A stretch of DNA of 64,000 nucleotides. Source: Methanomassiliicoccales archaeon. Lineage in GTDB: Archaea; Thermoplasmatota; Thermoplasmata; Methanomassiliicoccales; UBA472. The first letter of the stretch is position 1. Every line of letters begins with the position of its first letter. The translations under genes were made by a program, and so were the position numbers. The DNA lies in assembly GCA_038740345.1 (NCBI GenBank), contig JAVYMA010000006.1, forward strand, positions 18,846 through 82,845, read 5' to 3'. This document shows, in pieces, positions 17,953 to 26,962 of this stretch. The notes beneath the pieces were generated by a model. It was not told the origin of the DNA and did no database searches. It saw only the letters and a program-made list of their open reading frames with translations.

Positions 17953-18689
17953 CACCTCACCTCCTTCATGGAGATAGCGTCCTTGGGGCAATTCTCCAAG
18001 CATTGCTCGCAGCCCACGCACTTTTCAATGTCAAACTTCGGCCTCTTGATGGGCTTGCCCTTGTCAGTCTTGCCCTTCTCATACATTTGCACCGCTTCTG
18101 CGGGGCACACCTTCTCGCACTTGGAGCAACCTATGCATTTGGCATCATTGACCTCGGGATAGTCCCGGATTTCTTTGCCCGTCTTCTTATCCACCCCATA
18201 CAAACCTTGCTTGACCATGGAAGGAGTGGCCTCGATCACATCCACATGAAGACCTGGCCTATCCTCGTACTGTAATCGGAAAGGATCGTAAATAAGGTCC
18301 TGGCGAGAATACTCGGCCAATTCATACTCAGGAGTGACAAGCATGGCGTTCTTGGGGCACACCTCGGCGCAATAGCCACACATCATACATCGGCCCAGAT
18401 TGACCTGCGGCCTTTCCACCTTTCCCTTTCCTGGAAGCTCAATTTCCACCATCTCAATGCAGGTGGTGGGGCAGATTTTCTCGCACATATGGCATCCGAT
18501 GCACTTGTCTAGAACCAAGCCAGGTCGTCCGCGGTATCCATCAGGTATGATTAGGCGCTCCCAAGGATACTGAATGGTATTCGGCTTATTGATGGTAGTG
18601 CGGATAGTCTCACGCGCCACCACAGCCATGGGTCGCAGCAACAACCCCACTGGCTTTAGTCTCTTCTTCGTTGCCTTGGGCTCGGCCAT
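17952..18689 (-). CDS. nuoI: Complex I iron-sulfur subunit I with extra ferredoxin domain
   Basis: A 245-residue protein. Residues about 60-125 have the two 4Fe-4S motifs expected in NuoI (CIGCHMCEKICP and CMMCGYCAEVCP). A further pair follows near the C-terminus (CIGCSKCEKVCP and CVGCEQCLENCP), so four clusters are predicted instead of two. The extra domain may receive electrons from ferredoxin or another partner in place of the missing NuoEFG module; that is inference. The ATG at 18689 overlaps the nuoH TGA by one base. Confidence 0.93.
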   Translation of the reverse strand: MAEPKATKKRLKPVGLLLRPMAVVARETIRTTINKPNTIQYPWERLIIPDGYRGRPGLVLDKCIGCHMCEKICPTTCIEMVEIELPGKGKVERPQVNLGRCMMCGYCAEVCPKNAMLVTPEYELAEYSRQDLIYDPFRLQYEDRPGLHVDVIEATPSMVKQGLYGVDKKTGKEIRDYPEVNDAKCIGCSKCEKVCPAEAVQMYEKGKTDKGKPIKRPKFDIEKCVGCEQCLENCPKDAISMKEVR

Positions 18690-19774
18690 CAGAACCAACC
18701 CCCTATCTTCAAGGCAATAGCAATGCCCAGGTTAATCAGCGCCAGAGGCATGAGTTTGGTCCAACCAATGCTCAGGATCTGCTTGGTGGTAATACGCATA
18801 AGTGCGCCTCGAATCCATATGAACAGGCCGAAAACCAGGAACATCTTGAGAACAGTCCAAATCTCAGACCATAGGAAGCTAGGACCGGACCAGCCTCCGA
18901 GGAATAGAAGGACTATAAGTCCGCTGGCGGCGAATCCTCTCACATACTCTGACAACATGATTAGGCCCCAACGGAAGCCACCATATTCCGTCATCCATCC
19001 CTCGACTAACTCCGCTTCGGCTTCAGGAAGGTCAAAAGGTATCCTTTCTACCTCTGCGATTGCGGATATGAAAAAGACCAGGAAACCGATGAAGAGGGGG
19101 ATGACATACCACATCGTGGCCTGCTGAGCAGATACTATATCGAAGAAGTTAAGGCTCCCTGCTAGCACCACCACCGAGGCCACTGACAGCAAAATCGGCA
19201 CTTCATACGCTATTAGCTGGGCAGCCGCCCTCATACCTCCAATTACAGTATATTTGTTATTCGAAGCCCATCCTGCAATCAATATCGCGAATGGCGCTAA
19301 AGAGAATACCGCAAACACCAGAAGCAGTCCCGCAGGCAGATTGGCCATGTAGAAAGCCGGTCCGAGAGGTATGAGTCCGATCATAAGGCAGGAGATAGCT
19401 ATTAACAAAACAGGAGCGAGGTCGAAAAGTTGTTTATCCACTTCCTCAGGGATGATGTGTTCCTTGATGAAAGTCTTTAGTCCATCAGCAAAATTCTGGA
19501 AAAGACCCAAAACACCGACTTGCGTCCCCCTCCTATCCATCAACCTCCCTAGCATCTTCCTTTCTTGCCAGATAAAGGTGATGGAGATAAGGAAGCCTAC
19601 GATGAAGACTATCAACGCCGCCAGCAGCGTGGTCAAGAAATGCACCACTCCGGGAGAGACCAGCCACCCTGCGAACCCATGCCATCCGAGGAGGTTGTTG
19701 AAGGGCCAGGCCAAAACCTGCATCAGCCACAGGGCAATACCATACACGAACTCATATAGGCCATTGGCTTCCAT
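18689..19774 (-). CDS. nuoH: NADH/F420H2-type quinone oxidoreductase subunit H
   Basis: A 361-residue membrane subunit with about eight to nine helices forming the quinone- or methanophenazine-binding junction. Motifs: ERKMLGRLMDRRGTQVGVLG, AGWASNNKYTVIGGMRAAAQ, and AEVERIPFDLPEAEAELVEG. Located 5 nt after nuoD. Strong family match and normal length. Confidence 0.96.
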   Translation of the reverse strand: MEANGLYEFVYGIALWLMQVLAWPFNNLLGWHGFAGWLVSPGVVHFLTTLLAALIVFIVGFLISITFIWQERKMLGRLMDRRGTQVGVLGLFQNFADGLKTFIKEHIIPEEVDKQLFDLAPVLLIAISCLMIGLIPLGPAFYMANLPAGLLLVFAVFSLAPFAILIAGWASNNKYTVIGGMRAAAQLIAYEVPILLSVASVVVLAGSLNFFDIVSAQQATMWYVIPLFIGFLVFFISAIAEVERIPFDLPEAEAELVEGWMTEYGGFRWGLIMLSEYVRGFAASGLIVLLFLGGWSGPSFLWSEIWTVLKMFLVFGLFIWIRGALMRITTKQILSIGWTKLMPLALINLGIAIALKIGGWF

Positions 19775-19779
19775 TCAAA

Positions 19780-20865
19780 TCACCTATCCGTCTCCCCGAG
19801 GCACATGTCCACCGAGCCCATAATGGCGGGCACATCCGCGATCTTATATCCGATTAGCATCGCCGGCGCTGCTGAAACGGTCACGAAGATGGGGCTCCTG
19901 ACTTTTAGTCGATAAGGTCGGTCATCACCGTTGCCAATCACGTACATGAACCCTTCTCCACGCGGATCCTCCACATGGGCCCATGCTGTCTTTCCTTTAG
20001 GAGCATAGCGTGGAGGCTTGACGCGTATGGGTCCTTTGGGCATTTTCTTTATGCATTGGCGGATGATATTGCAGGATTCGCGCATCTCATCCATCCTTAC
20101 ACGATAGCGCGCGTAAGCATCGCATCCCTTCTCCACGCAGACGTTCCACTCAATCTGGTCATACATCTCATAGGGGTCGTCGCGGCGAACATCATAATCC
20201 ACACCGCTACCCCTTAGGTTTGGCCCCGTGACCCCTAGGTTCTTGGCCTTTTCTGGATCTAAGTATCCCACGTCCTCCATCCTCATGCGGAACACGGTGC
20301 TCTGGTCGCATAGAGCCTCGAGGTCGCAAATGCGCTTCTCGAAGTGGTTGAGGACCCGCGTGAAATCGCGCTCAAAGTTAGCGGGGACGTCGTTGCGAAC
20401 GCCGCCGATGCGGGGATAATTATACGTCATTCTGGCGCCACAAAGATTCTGCATGAGGTCCAGGAATAGCTCCCTCTCTCTCACGGCGTAGAGAAAGACA
20501 GTGTAAGAACCAAGGTCTGTGCCCAACGCCGCGAGCCACATCAAGTGGCTTCCTATCCTTTGCGCCTCCAAGACGATGGTGCGTATCCATTTAGCGCGCT
20601 CTGGAACCTCGACCTCTAAGAGATTCTCCATGGTTAGGCAATAAAGATGGCTCCAGCTCATGGAAGCACCATAACAGAGTCTGTCCGCCATGGGAATGAT
20701 CTGTGGGAACCTCCTATTCTCGGTGAGCTTTTCCCATCCTCGATGCAGGTACCCTATAACTGGCTCAGCCTCGGTCATGGTCTCCCCATCTACCTTGACC
20801 CTAAGGTTCCATAACCCATGAGTCATAGGGTGCTGCGGACCCATGTTCAGCCACATCTCGGCCAT
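19780..20865 (-). CDS. nuoD: NADH/F420H2-type quinone oxidoreductase subunit D
   Basis: A 361-residue 49-kDa-type subunit, related to NiFe hydrogenase large subunits but without their CxxC nickel ligands. The quinone-site region begins NMGPQHPMTHGLWNLRVKVDG, and GYLHRGWEKL follows. It is separate from NuoC (no fusion), with 1 nt between them. Confidence 0.96.
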   Translation of the reverse strand: MAEMWLNMGPQHPMTHGLWNLRVKVDGETMTEAEPVIGYLHRGWEKLTENRRFPQIIPMADRLCYGASMSWSHLYCLTMENLLEVEVPERAKWIRTIVLEAQRIGSHLMWLAALGTDLGSYTVFLYAVRERELFLDLMQNLCGARMTYNYPRIGGVRNDVPANFERDFTRVLNHFEKRICDLEALCDQSTVFRMRMEDVGYLDPEKAKNLGVTGPNLRGSGVDYDVRRDDPYEMYDQIEWNVCVEKGCDAYARYRVRMDEMRESCNIIRQCIKKMPKGPIRVKPPRYAPKGKTAWAHVEDPRGEGFMYVIGNGDDRPYRLKVRSPIFVTVSAAPAMLIGYKIADVPAIMGSVDMCLGETDR

Positions 20866-20866
20866 C

Positions 20867-21352
20867 TCAGACCCTCCTTCCTGAAACGAAATCCTTTCTG
20901 AATGGGAAGACCTGGGTGCCCTCGGGATTTAATAATCGCTCTAACTTGGGATGGCCTTTGAAGACAATGCCGAACATGTCCCAGGTCTCACGCTCATGCC
21001 AATTAGCGCCTCCCCAGAGGGAAGAGATAGAGTCGATCTCAGGCTTATCCCGCGGTAGGTCAACCACCAATTCCGCCGTGACGTTGTTGGCGTATGAGGT
21101 TATGTGGTAAACCACCTGCATCTTGTTCTCTGCCAGCCAATCCACACCCGTGACGCAGGTAACATGCTCGAAGTCCTGATTTTCCTTCATAAAAGTAGCC
21201 AGTTTAAGGATCACATCCTTATCTACCTGCGCATACAGACGGTTGCGCGTGGCTTTGGTGATAGTTACGCCTTGAGGAAATCTCTGCGAGATCTCCTGTG
21301 CAAGTATCTCTCCGGTCTTGCCCCCTGGGGCCAATCCGCTCCTTTGCCTCAT
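20867..21352 (-). CDS. nuoC: NADH/F420H2-type quinone oxidoreductase subunit C
   Basis: A 161-residue 30-kDa-type subunit. Signature: SSLWGGANWHERETWDMFGI followed by HPKLERLLNPE. It supports the peripheral arm. Start ATG at 21352, 9 nt downstream of nuoB. Confidence 0.95.
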   Translation of the reverse strand: MRQRSGLAPGGKTGEILAQEISQRFPQGVTITKATRNRLYAQVDKDVILKLATFMKENQDFEHVTCVTGVDWLAENKMQVVYHITSYANNVTAELVVDLPRDKPEIDSISSLWGGANWHERETWDMFGIVFKGHPKLERLLNPEGTQVFPFRKDFVSGRRV

Positions 21353-21361
21353 TTTAGCACC

Positions 21362-21925
21362 TCAGCCTTCCAGGAAGGTACCCCTCATCTGTTTGTTGAT
21401 CAGCTTGTGCAATTTCATGAAACCGTCTATCATAGCTTCTGGCCTGGGAGGGCAGCCAGGTATGTAAACATCAACGGGTATGAAGGTGTCAACACCTTGG
21501 ACTGTATTATGGGAGTCGTACCATGGACCTCCTGATATGGCGCACTCTCCCATGGCCACTACCCATCTGGGCTCGGCCATTTGCTCATACAACCTCCTCA
21601 GGTCCGGTCTGAGCTTGGCTGTTATCCATCCATTGACTAAAAGCACTTCGCATTGTCGCGGAGAGGAACGATATATCATGCCCAGCCTCTCAGCATCGAA
21701 GCGCGGCCCTGAAGCGGCGGCCATCTCCAGGGCGCAGCAGGCAATGCCGAAGTGCAGCGGCACGGTAGCATTCCTTATGGCCCAGCTCCAGATGGGAGCG
21801 GTGATCTTATCCACGGCCTTCTTGACTCCGGTGTACCTCATCAACTGCTCCATCAAATCCGTCGACCAGGCCATGAATTCAGCTGAGGTCATCGCGACCG
21901 CATGGGGAGCTAACCTCAAATCCAT
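21362..21925 (-). CDS. nuoB: NADH/F420H2-type quinone oxidoreductase subunit B
   Basis: A 187-residue PSST-type subunit carrying the N2 4Fe-4S cluster next to the quinone site. Ligand cysteines are visible in GIACCALEM, GECAISGGPW and PGCPPRPEAM. Its start overlaps the end of nuoA by 10 nt. Confidence 0.96.
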   Translation of the reverse strand: MDLRLAPHAVAMTSAEFMAWSTDLMEQLMRYTGVKKAVDKITAPIWSWAIRNATVPLHFGIACCALEMAAASGPRFDAERLGMIYRSSPRQCEVLLVNGWITAKLRPDLRRLYEQMAEPRWVVAMGECAISGGPWYDSHNTVQGVDTFIPVDVYIPGCPPRPEAMIDGFMKLHKLINKQMRGTFLEG

Positions 21926-22275
21926 AGTATCTTCTCCTTTTTCAGTGCATAAGTGACCCCAACCAAGAGGGTCCCGAGGAATATGACCATGTACCAGCGA
22001 GACGCATCCGATAGCTCAGAGAACGCCAAGGCCCAAATCATGAGGAAAACGGTCACGATATCAAAAATCACGAAAATAATAGCATACAGATAGAACTGTA
22101 CATGGAACTGAATTTGTCCATGACCGATAGGTTGCTCACCGCACTCGTATGTCATACGTTTCTGGGGCAGATAGCGGTTCGGTCGGAAGAACCTGGAGAC
22201 CCAGAAAGCGAGCGCAGGGAACAAGATGGCTATCAGCGCAAAGACGGCCACCGGAAAGTAATCATCTAGGAGCAT
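21916..22275 (-). CDS. nuoA: NADH/F420H2-type quinone oxidoreductase subunit A
   Basis: A 119-residue protein with three transmembrane helices and the conserved YECGEQPIG motif between helices 1 and 2. First gene of the operon. A TATA box 26 nt before the ATG indicates leaderless transcription. No nuoE, F or G precedes it, so electron input uses other proteins. Confidence 0.95.
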   Translation of the reverse strand: MLLDDYFPVAVFALIAILFPALAFWVSRFFRPNRYLPQKRMTYECGEQPIGHGQIQFHVQFYLYAIIFVIFDIVTVFLMIWALAFSELSDASRWYMVIFLGTLLVGVTYALKKEKILWI

Positions 22276-22295
22276 TAGAGGGGCAATATTGTAGC

Positions 22296-22305
22296 AATAT
22301 TTAAA
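22296..22305 (-). promoter_or_regulatory. TATA box for the nuo operon
   Basis: TTTAAATATT on the minus strand centred about 26 nt upstream of the nuoA ATG; the only good promoter seen for the 12-gene operon. Confidence 0.6.
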
Positions 22306-22523
22306 CCTTTAATCAATGTGCTGGCTGGTCTTAAAAGCAAGACAATTTCATCAACTCTTCACGGTTTTTCATGATATTAATCAAGATCAAAGATCTAAAG
22401 CAAAACTCTAAAAAATACGGCTCCAGATTTAACGGCGTTTCATATCCTGACGCCCGAAGCAACGGGCACAGCGAATCTCTCATGATAAAATAGTTATCAC
22501 ACTTTGACTTCCTTTCTATCAAG

Positions 22524-23045
22524 ATGAATATGGAGCATGTGAAGCGCGTGGCTATTCTAGCCGAGGACGATTATGAGGATGTTGAGCTTTGGTATCCTTT
22601 TTATCGCTTGAAAGAGGAGGGTCATGAGGTCATCGTACTGGGCCCAAAGAGAAAACAATCATACCTAAGCAAGCATGGTTATGAAGTGCAGATAGACAGA
22701 AATGTAGAGGAAGTCAGCGCGGATGATCTTGATGCTATCATAATCCCGGGAGGCTTTGCTCCAGATCGGTTGCGTCGCCACGCCGCGGTGAATGAGTTGG
22801 TACGTCGTATGTTTAGAGAAGGAAAGATAGTGGCTGCCATATGCCATGGACCCTCGGTGCTCATTTCTGCGAACGTCTTGAAAGGGAAGAAGGTGACCTG
22901 CTTCATGTCCATCAAGGACGATGTGATGAACGCGGGGGCGCGCTTTAAGGACGAACCAGTGGTGGTCGATGACAATCTTATAACCTCTCGCTATCCCAAG
23001 GATCTTCCTGACTTCATGAGGGCCGTACTCACGGCTCTGCGATGA
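22524..23045 (+). CDS. DJ-1/PfpI family protein
   Basis: A 173-residue single-domain protein of the DJ-1/PfpI superfamily. The nucleophile elbow is AAICHGPSVLI with Cys at about residue 112 and an adjacent His; an N-terminal Glu is in DYEDVELWYP and IIPGGFAPD precedes. Members act as deglycases, glyoxalases or proteases under stress; activity here is undetermined. The ATG at 22524 is followed by a second ATG at 22530. Single gene, divergent from the nuo operon. Confidence 0.9.
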   Translation: MNMEHVKRVAILAEDDYEDVELWYPFYRLKEEGHEVIVLGPKRKQSYLSKHGYEVQIDRNVEEVSADDLDAIIIPGGFAPDRLRRHAAVNELVRRMFREGKIVAAICHGPSVLISANVLKGKKVTCFMSIKDDVMNAGARFKDEPVVVDDNLITSRYPKDLPDFMRAVLTALR

Positions 23046-23268
23046 CTTTAATAGGCCAGAAGGTGGTGAGAGAAGGACTGCTAAAGTGCAGTCTAAGGGC
23101 CATTAGATTTTATAACCAGAGCTAATAAGAATAAAGAGATGATGTCCAGCATTTTTCACATTTACAGCTCCACTATCTCGACACTGCCTAAAAGACGCAT
23201 TCCATTTTTTTAAATACCCTCTTTGAGATAGCTCACCTTGCCAGGGAGTTCCTGGCAGGCGGACACTC

Positions 23269-24075
23269 ATGAGGGTAGGGTTCATTGGCGCAGGAAACAT
23301 GGCAGAGGCTCTGATGAAGGGAATAATCTCCGCAGGAGTAAGCTCTAAAGAGGAAATATTGGCAGGAGAGGTCATAAAGGAACGTAGGGAATACATCGCC
23401 AGGAGCCTTGGGGTTAGGGTGACAGATGACAATGTCGAGGTCGCGCGCTTTACGCAGGTGCTCATCCTGGCGGTCAAGCCGCAGCAGATGCCAACAGTGT
23501 TGGAGGAGCTTAAGCCCTATCTTACCCCCGAGCATCTTGTCATAAGCATAGCAGCTGGAATCCGTTTAGGCTATATCGAATCCCGCCTCAACGCGGGGGT
23601 TAGAGTGGTCAGAGTAATGCCTAATCAGCCCTGCATGGTAGGTGCTTCCGCATCGGCCTTCTCCCAAGGCAAGCACTCCAAGGCTGAGGATAGGGAAATT
23701 GTGCTGCGCATACTCCAATCCGTAGGCATAGCCTTTTCAGTGGAGGAGAAGCTTCTCGATGCGGTCACGGGACTATCAGGCAGCGGTCCCGCTTTCATTT
23801 ATCTGGTCATCGAAGCCATGGCTGACGGAGGTGTCCTGGCCGGGCTTCCTAGGGATGTGGCTGTAAAGCTCGCAGCCCAAACCGTTCTAGGGGCCGCCAA
23901 GACCATACTCGAAACCAATATCCATCCCGGAGCAGCCAAGGATATGGTGGCTTCGCCTGCAGGCACCACCATTGAAGGCTTGCGGGTGTTGGAGGAAGCG
24001 GGGGTCAGAGGGGCTTTCATCGACGCAGTGGAGGCGGCGGCCAGACGGAGCTTGGAGTTAGGAGAAAAAGGTTAG
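23269..24075 (+). CDS. proC: Pyrroline-5-carboxylate reductase
   Basis: A 268-residue NAD(P)H-dependent reductase making proline from pyrroline-5-carboxylate. N-terminal Rossmann motif [19 protein letters not shown]-terminal signature [20 protein letters not shown] and [13 protein letters not shown]. Length is normal. A TATA-like tttaaatacc lies at about 23210, giving a leader of around 30 nt. The gene ends with TAG; reading through would add only 11 codons before a TGA. Confidence 0.95.
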   Translation: MRVGFIGAGNMAEALMKGIISAGVSSKEEILAGEVIKERREYIARSLGVRVTDDNVEVARFTQVLILAVKPQQMPTVLEELKPYLTPEHLVISIAAGIRLGYIESRLNAGVRVVRVMPNQPCMVGASASAFSQGKHSKAEDREIVLRILQSVGIAFSVEEKLLDAVTGLSGSGPAFIYLVIEAMADGGVLAGLPRDVAVKLAAQTVLGAAKTILETNIHPGAAKDMVASPAGTTIEGLRVLEEAGVRGAFIDAVEAAARRSLELGEKG

Positions 24076-24140
24076 AGGGCTGAGGAAAAGAGTCGGCTGA
24101 AAGGGGTTTGAGCAGGCATGCGCAGAGTGAGAATAGAAAT

Positions 24141-24419
24141 TCAACCCTGCTTTTCCACCTGCCTGCAATGGCAGTAGGCGAAGGAGTACATAGAGCCCTC
24201 GCAGCTGCCATCACGATCTCTGTCTCTTATGTTAAGCCTTGTCGAGTCTCTGTCACCTGAGCAATCTCCACAGGAACCGTCCTGCAGCATATCCTTCTGT
24301 TTTGTCTGATCACAGTCACCCAGACCCGCACCAGCGGCCAATGCTGGAAGGGCGAGCAGGGAGAAGGCGGCCAGCGCCACCGTTCCTAGGATGGCCATTT
24401 TCATCACTTTAGAGGTCAT
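24141..24419 (-). CDS. Small secreted Cys- and Asp-rich protein
   Basis: A 92-residue protein with an N-terminal signal peptide (MKMAILGTVALAAFSLLALP then ALAAG, cleavage likely near residue 29). The mature part is rich in Cys, Asp and Arg with two similar units, QDGSCGDCSGDRD and RDRDRDGSCEGS, and a terminal CHC. Repeated D-rich turns suggest metal binding, and Cys residues suggest disulfides; no function is known to me. A strong ribosome-binding site GGAGGTGA just upstream fixes the ATG at 24419, rather than earlier in-frame ATGs. Confidence 0.75.
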   Translation of the reverse strand: MTSKVMKMAILGTVALAAFSLLALPALAAGAGLGDCDQTKQKDMLQDGSCGDCSGDRDSTRLNIRDRDRDGSCEGSMYSFAYCHCRQVEKQG

Positions 24420-24511
24420 TTGTTTCACCTCCATTGAGTATCTCACCCGGAGTGCCATCTTCTTTGTGGCTCAAGTTCCGAACCGATTAGCGCAAGATTC
24501 GAACCGTGCTC

Positions 24512-24604
24512 TTAGGAGAGGATCAATAATACGAATGTCACAGCCGCCATCAGAATGCTGAAAGACAAAATCAAGAAGGCCTTTCCATTCATCTTCGCTC
24601 TCAT
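24512..24604 (-). CDS. Possible 30-residue membrane peptide
   Basis: A short frame from ATG 24604 to TAA 24512 encodes four-residue basic N-terminus (MRAK) followed by one hydrophobic segment (ILSFSILMAAVTFVLLIL). It lies directly upstream of the secreted Cys-rich protein gene on the same strand. It could be a small membrane protein; the ribosome-binding site is weak. Not in any family I can name. Confidence 0.35.
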   Translation of the reverse strand: MRAKMNGKAFLILSFSILMAAVTFVLLILS

Positions 24605-24685
24605 TCCATTTTCATCTCAGGACTTATTCCCTTTTCGTTACGATTATCACCTCGCGAAATATCGCTAATTCAATGACCTAAATCG

Positions 24686-25090
24686 ATGCCTAAGATTAGG
24701 CTGTGGATCGAAATCTCACCACTGCCGAGCAAAGTGAAAATTTTCCCTTTGGGCTGCGCTAAGTGTAGGCTGATGGAAGTCGCCGCCCACACCGCCGTAG
24801 AAGAGTCTGGTGTGGATGCCGAGGTGATCAAGATCTAAGATACCATCCTCGTGCGGGAGCATAGGGTGATGGCCCAGCCTGCGCCATTCACACATGGTGT
24901 ACTTGAGGTGGCAGGGAGGATGCCAAGCGTGGAAGAGATAAAGGGAAGGCTGAGCGAGGAAAACAACGTCAGCGGAGGTAAAAGTAGCGCTGGCGAAGAA
25001 TACCAGCTACCTCTTCCTTTTCTTCTCTTTGATCAAACCCATCACAGCCCTAGGAACGCTCCTCACTATGCCAGGGCTCTGCCATTCTAG
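24686..25090 (+). pseudogene. Thioredoxin-like redox protein gene interrupted by in-frame TAA
   Basis: From ATG 24686 the frame encodes a small glutaredoxin/thioredoxin-like protein of the archaeal 'small redox-active disulfide' type, with active site GCAKCRLM. It meets TAA at 24836-24838 just after DAEVIKI. The same frame then continues with residues typical of the family's C-terminal half (VMAQPAP near the cis-proline, then VAGRMPSVEEIKGRL). A single nonsense codon therefore splits an otherwise intact 80-residue domain. Past the domain the frame runs on to about 25090, overlapping the convergent radical SAM gene, so the natural stop may also be lost. A sequencing error cannot be excluded. 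Confidence 0.75.
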
Positions 25091-26731
25091 ATCTCTCTTG
25101 CGGCAGATGGTGGACTCCATCAGCTCCCTCCCTCTTTCGCGCAGCTCCTCTAGCATCTTAGCTCTAAAACTTTCGTCGCCAGATGATAATGCCCGATCGA
25201 TATCTCGCATCATCTGGCGTGCTTGGTCCGTGCGCTCCATGCGGCATTTTAACTCCTCCTTATCGATGAGGCCGCACTCATGACGGGCGAGGTTCAGGGC
25301 GTCTGCGGCGTCATAGGAAGTCTCCACGATCTCATCTCTCGTCATCCACACCGTCTCGTAGGATAGCACGTGCTTCCATGAGGGCGAGGCCAAGCGCATG
25401 CGATGCTCTTCCAGGGTGCGCGCGAAGAGTCTGTATCCCACCTCATCAGGATGTTCGAAGGCGTAGCTGCCAGGATCTAAGAAGGGGGCGAGAGGGGATT
25501 CGAAGACCAAGAGCCGCATATCGTGGGAGGTGATCTCGTGCAATCGTTTCGCATAACGCGCAGAATCCAAGGCACTGTCCCTATTCTGCTGGGGCAAGCC
25601 GATCATGAAGAAAATATCGAAGCGCTCGCATCCGTTCTCCAAGGCCAGCTGCACGCTCTTCTCCAGGGATGGGGTGTCGAATCTCCTGCCCAAGGCGTAA
25701 CGAACCCTTTCATCGTGCGAATCCGGCGAGAACTCTATCGAGTAGCGTTGGAAGGAGGATGACGCTCTCTCGAAGAACCATTTATCCGCAGGCGTGAATA
25801 ATTCCAACACCACTGGATTTTCAATCCGCAACTTCTTGACTTCAGAGAAGAACTTTTCGGCATACTTCATCCCTCCAGCCCTGACATCTCCTACGACGAA
25901 CGTAGGCGCTTTGAGGTAGTCCTCTATATGCTTTATGTCCTGGGCCACCTGCTCGGGCGAACGAAATGCCGGTCGCTGTCGGCATAGGAAACCTCGCATG
26001 GCCGCATTACAGCCACCGCAAACCAGACACTTCTGCGCACAACCTCGCACGGTGAAGGCAGCGGTCAGGGGATAACGGTCCCAGTCCTTGAACGGTTTGT
26101 GGCCTTCGAGGTCGCGGTGCCTAATGACTGATCGGATCATCCATCCATAGTCTATATCCAGATAATCCAAATCTTCAGGAACGTAGCTAATAGGGTTAGA
26201 ATGCACACCCCTCTCATCCTTCCACGTGAGATTTCTTACCTTATTGAGCTCATCGCCTTCTTCAAGAGCTTCCAGCAATTCTGCCACTGGCGCCTCGGTG
26301 GAATCACCCTTTAGTATTAGATCCACCTGGGGATATAGTATCAATTCCTGATGATAATAGGTGCTCGAATATCCACCGAAGAGGATTTTAGAGCCAGGGT
26401 GCAGGCGCCTTATGATCTCAGCTATAGCCAGCGCTCCATGAGCGTGCGGAAGCCAATGCAGGTCGAGGCCAAATACCTTGGACTTGATCCGTCCCAGGAA
26501 GGCTTCCACGTCCAGATCAGGATCGTTCAACATCATGCTGGCTAGGTTCACTATGCGTACCTTATATCCCAGACGGTGAAGGTGTGCGGCGATGGTCATG
26601 AAGCCGAAAGGATACATCTCGAACACCGGTGTTGACGGGACCAAGTCCGAGACGGGCCCATAGAACAGGAATTCCTTTCGGAAATCGTACACACTCGGCG
26701 CATGCACAAGCACAAGGTCCTGTTCCGCCAC
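25007..26731 (-). CDS. B12-binding-domain radical SAM protein (Ta0216-like)
   Basis: A 574-residue protein with an N-terminal cobalamin-binding-like Rossmann region (about 45-150; FGLDLHWLPHAHGALAIAE, LFGGYSSTYYH) and a radical SAM barrel with CxxxCxxC in VRGCAQKCLVCGGC near residue 235. Further Cys in FLCRQRP. It resembles the TIGR family named for Thermoplasma Ta0216, whose reaction is unknown; related enzymes do methylations or C-S chemistry. GTG start at 26731 with GAGGTGA upstream. Ends in TAG. Overlaps the 3' extension of the broken thioredoxin-like gene. Confidence 0.83.
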   Translation of the reverse strand: MAEQDLVLVHAPSVYDFRKEFLFYGPVSDLVPSTPVFEMYPFGFMTIAAHLHRLGYKVRIVNLASMMLNDPDLDVEAFLGRIKSKVFGLDLHWLPHAHGALAIAEIIRRLHPGSKILFGGYSSTYYHQELILYPQVDLILKGDSTEAPVAELLEALEEGDELNKVRNLTWKDERGVHSNPISYVPEDLDYLDIDYGWMIRSVIRHRDLEGHKPFKDWDRYPLTAAFTVRGCAQKCLVCGGCNAAMRGFLCRQRPAFRSPEQVAQDIKHIEDYLKAPTFVVGDVRAGGMKYAEKFFSEVKKLRIENPVVLELFTPADKWFFERASSSFQRYSIEFSPDSHDERVRYALGRRFDTPSLEKSVQLALENGCERFDIFFMIGLPQQNRDSALDSARYAKRLHEITSHDMRLLVFESPLAPFLDPGSYAFEHPDEVGYRLFARTLEEHRMRLASPSWKHVLSYETVWMTRDEIVETSYDAADALNLARHECGLIDKEELKCRMERTDQARQMMRDIDRALSSGDESFRAKMLEELRERGRELMESTICRKRDLEWQSPGIVRSVPRAVMGLIKEKKRKR

Positions 26732-26962
26732 GTTAGCTCACCTCAGGAACGAGCGGAAAGGGAGGTTGCATTATTATAATCATGCCTAACTCTGCTTAGT
26801 CTCTTCTTTTCATAGATATTCATCTATCCTCATCTCAGTACGCTTATCTTACGGAGTTTGCCTGTACCTGCACAGCAATAGGAAAGAGGGGCCAAGCTTC
26901 GAAATGCGGATAGAAGTAAGCACCGGAATGCCAAAAGGAGCTACTGAGTAACAAGTCAAGAG

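Noticed and set aside
22331..22522. 63-codon minus-strand frame between nuoA and the PfpI gene
   Set aside because: Composition and codon pattern are not protein-like and it has no ribosome-binding site or TATA support.
24490..24520. Second T-loop-like GGTTCGAATC on the minus strand near 24.5 kb
   Set aside because: The flanking bases do not pair as a T-stem and no acceptor stem is visible.
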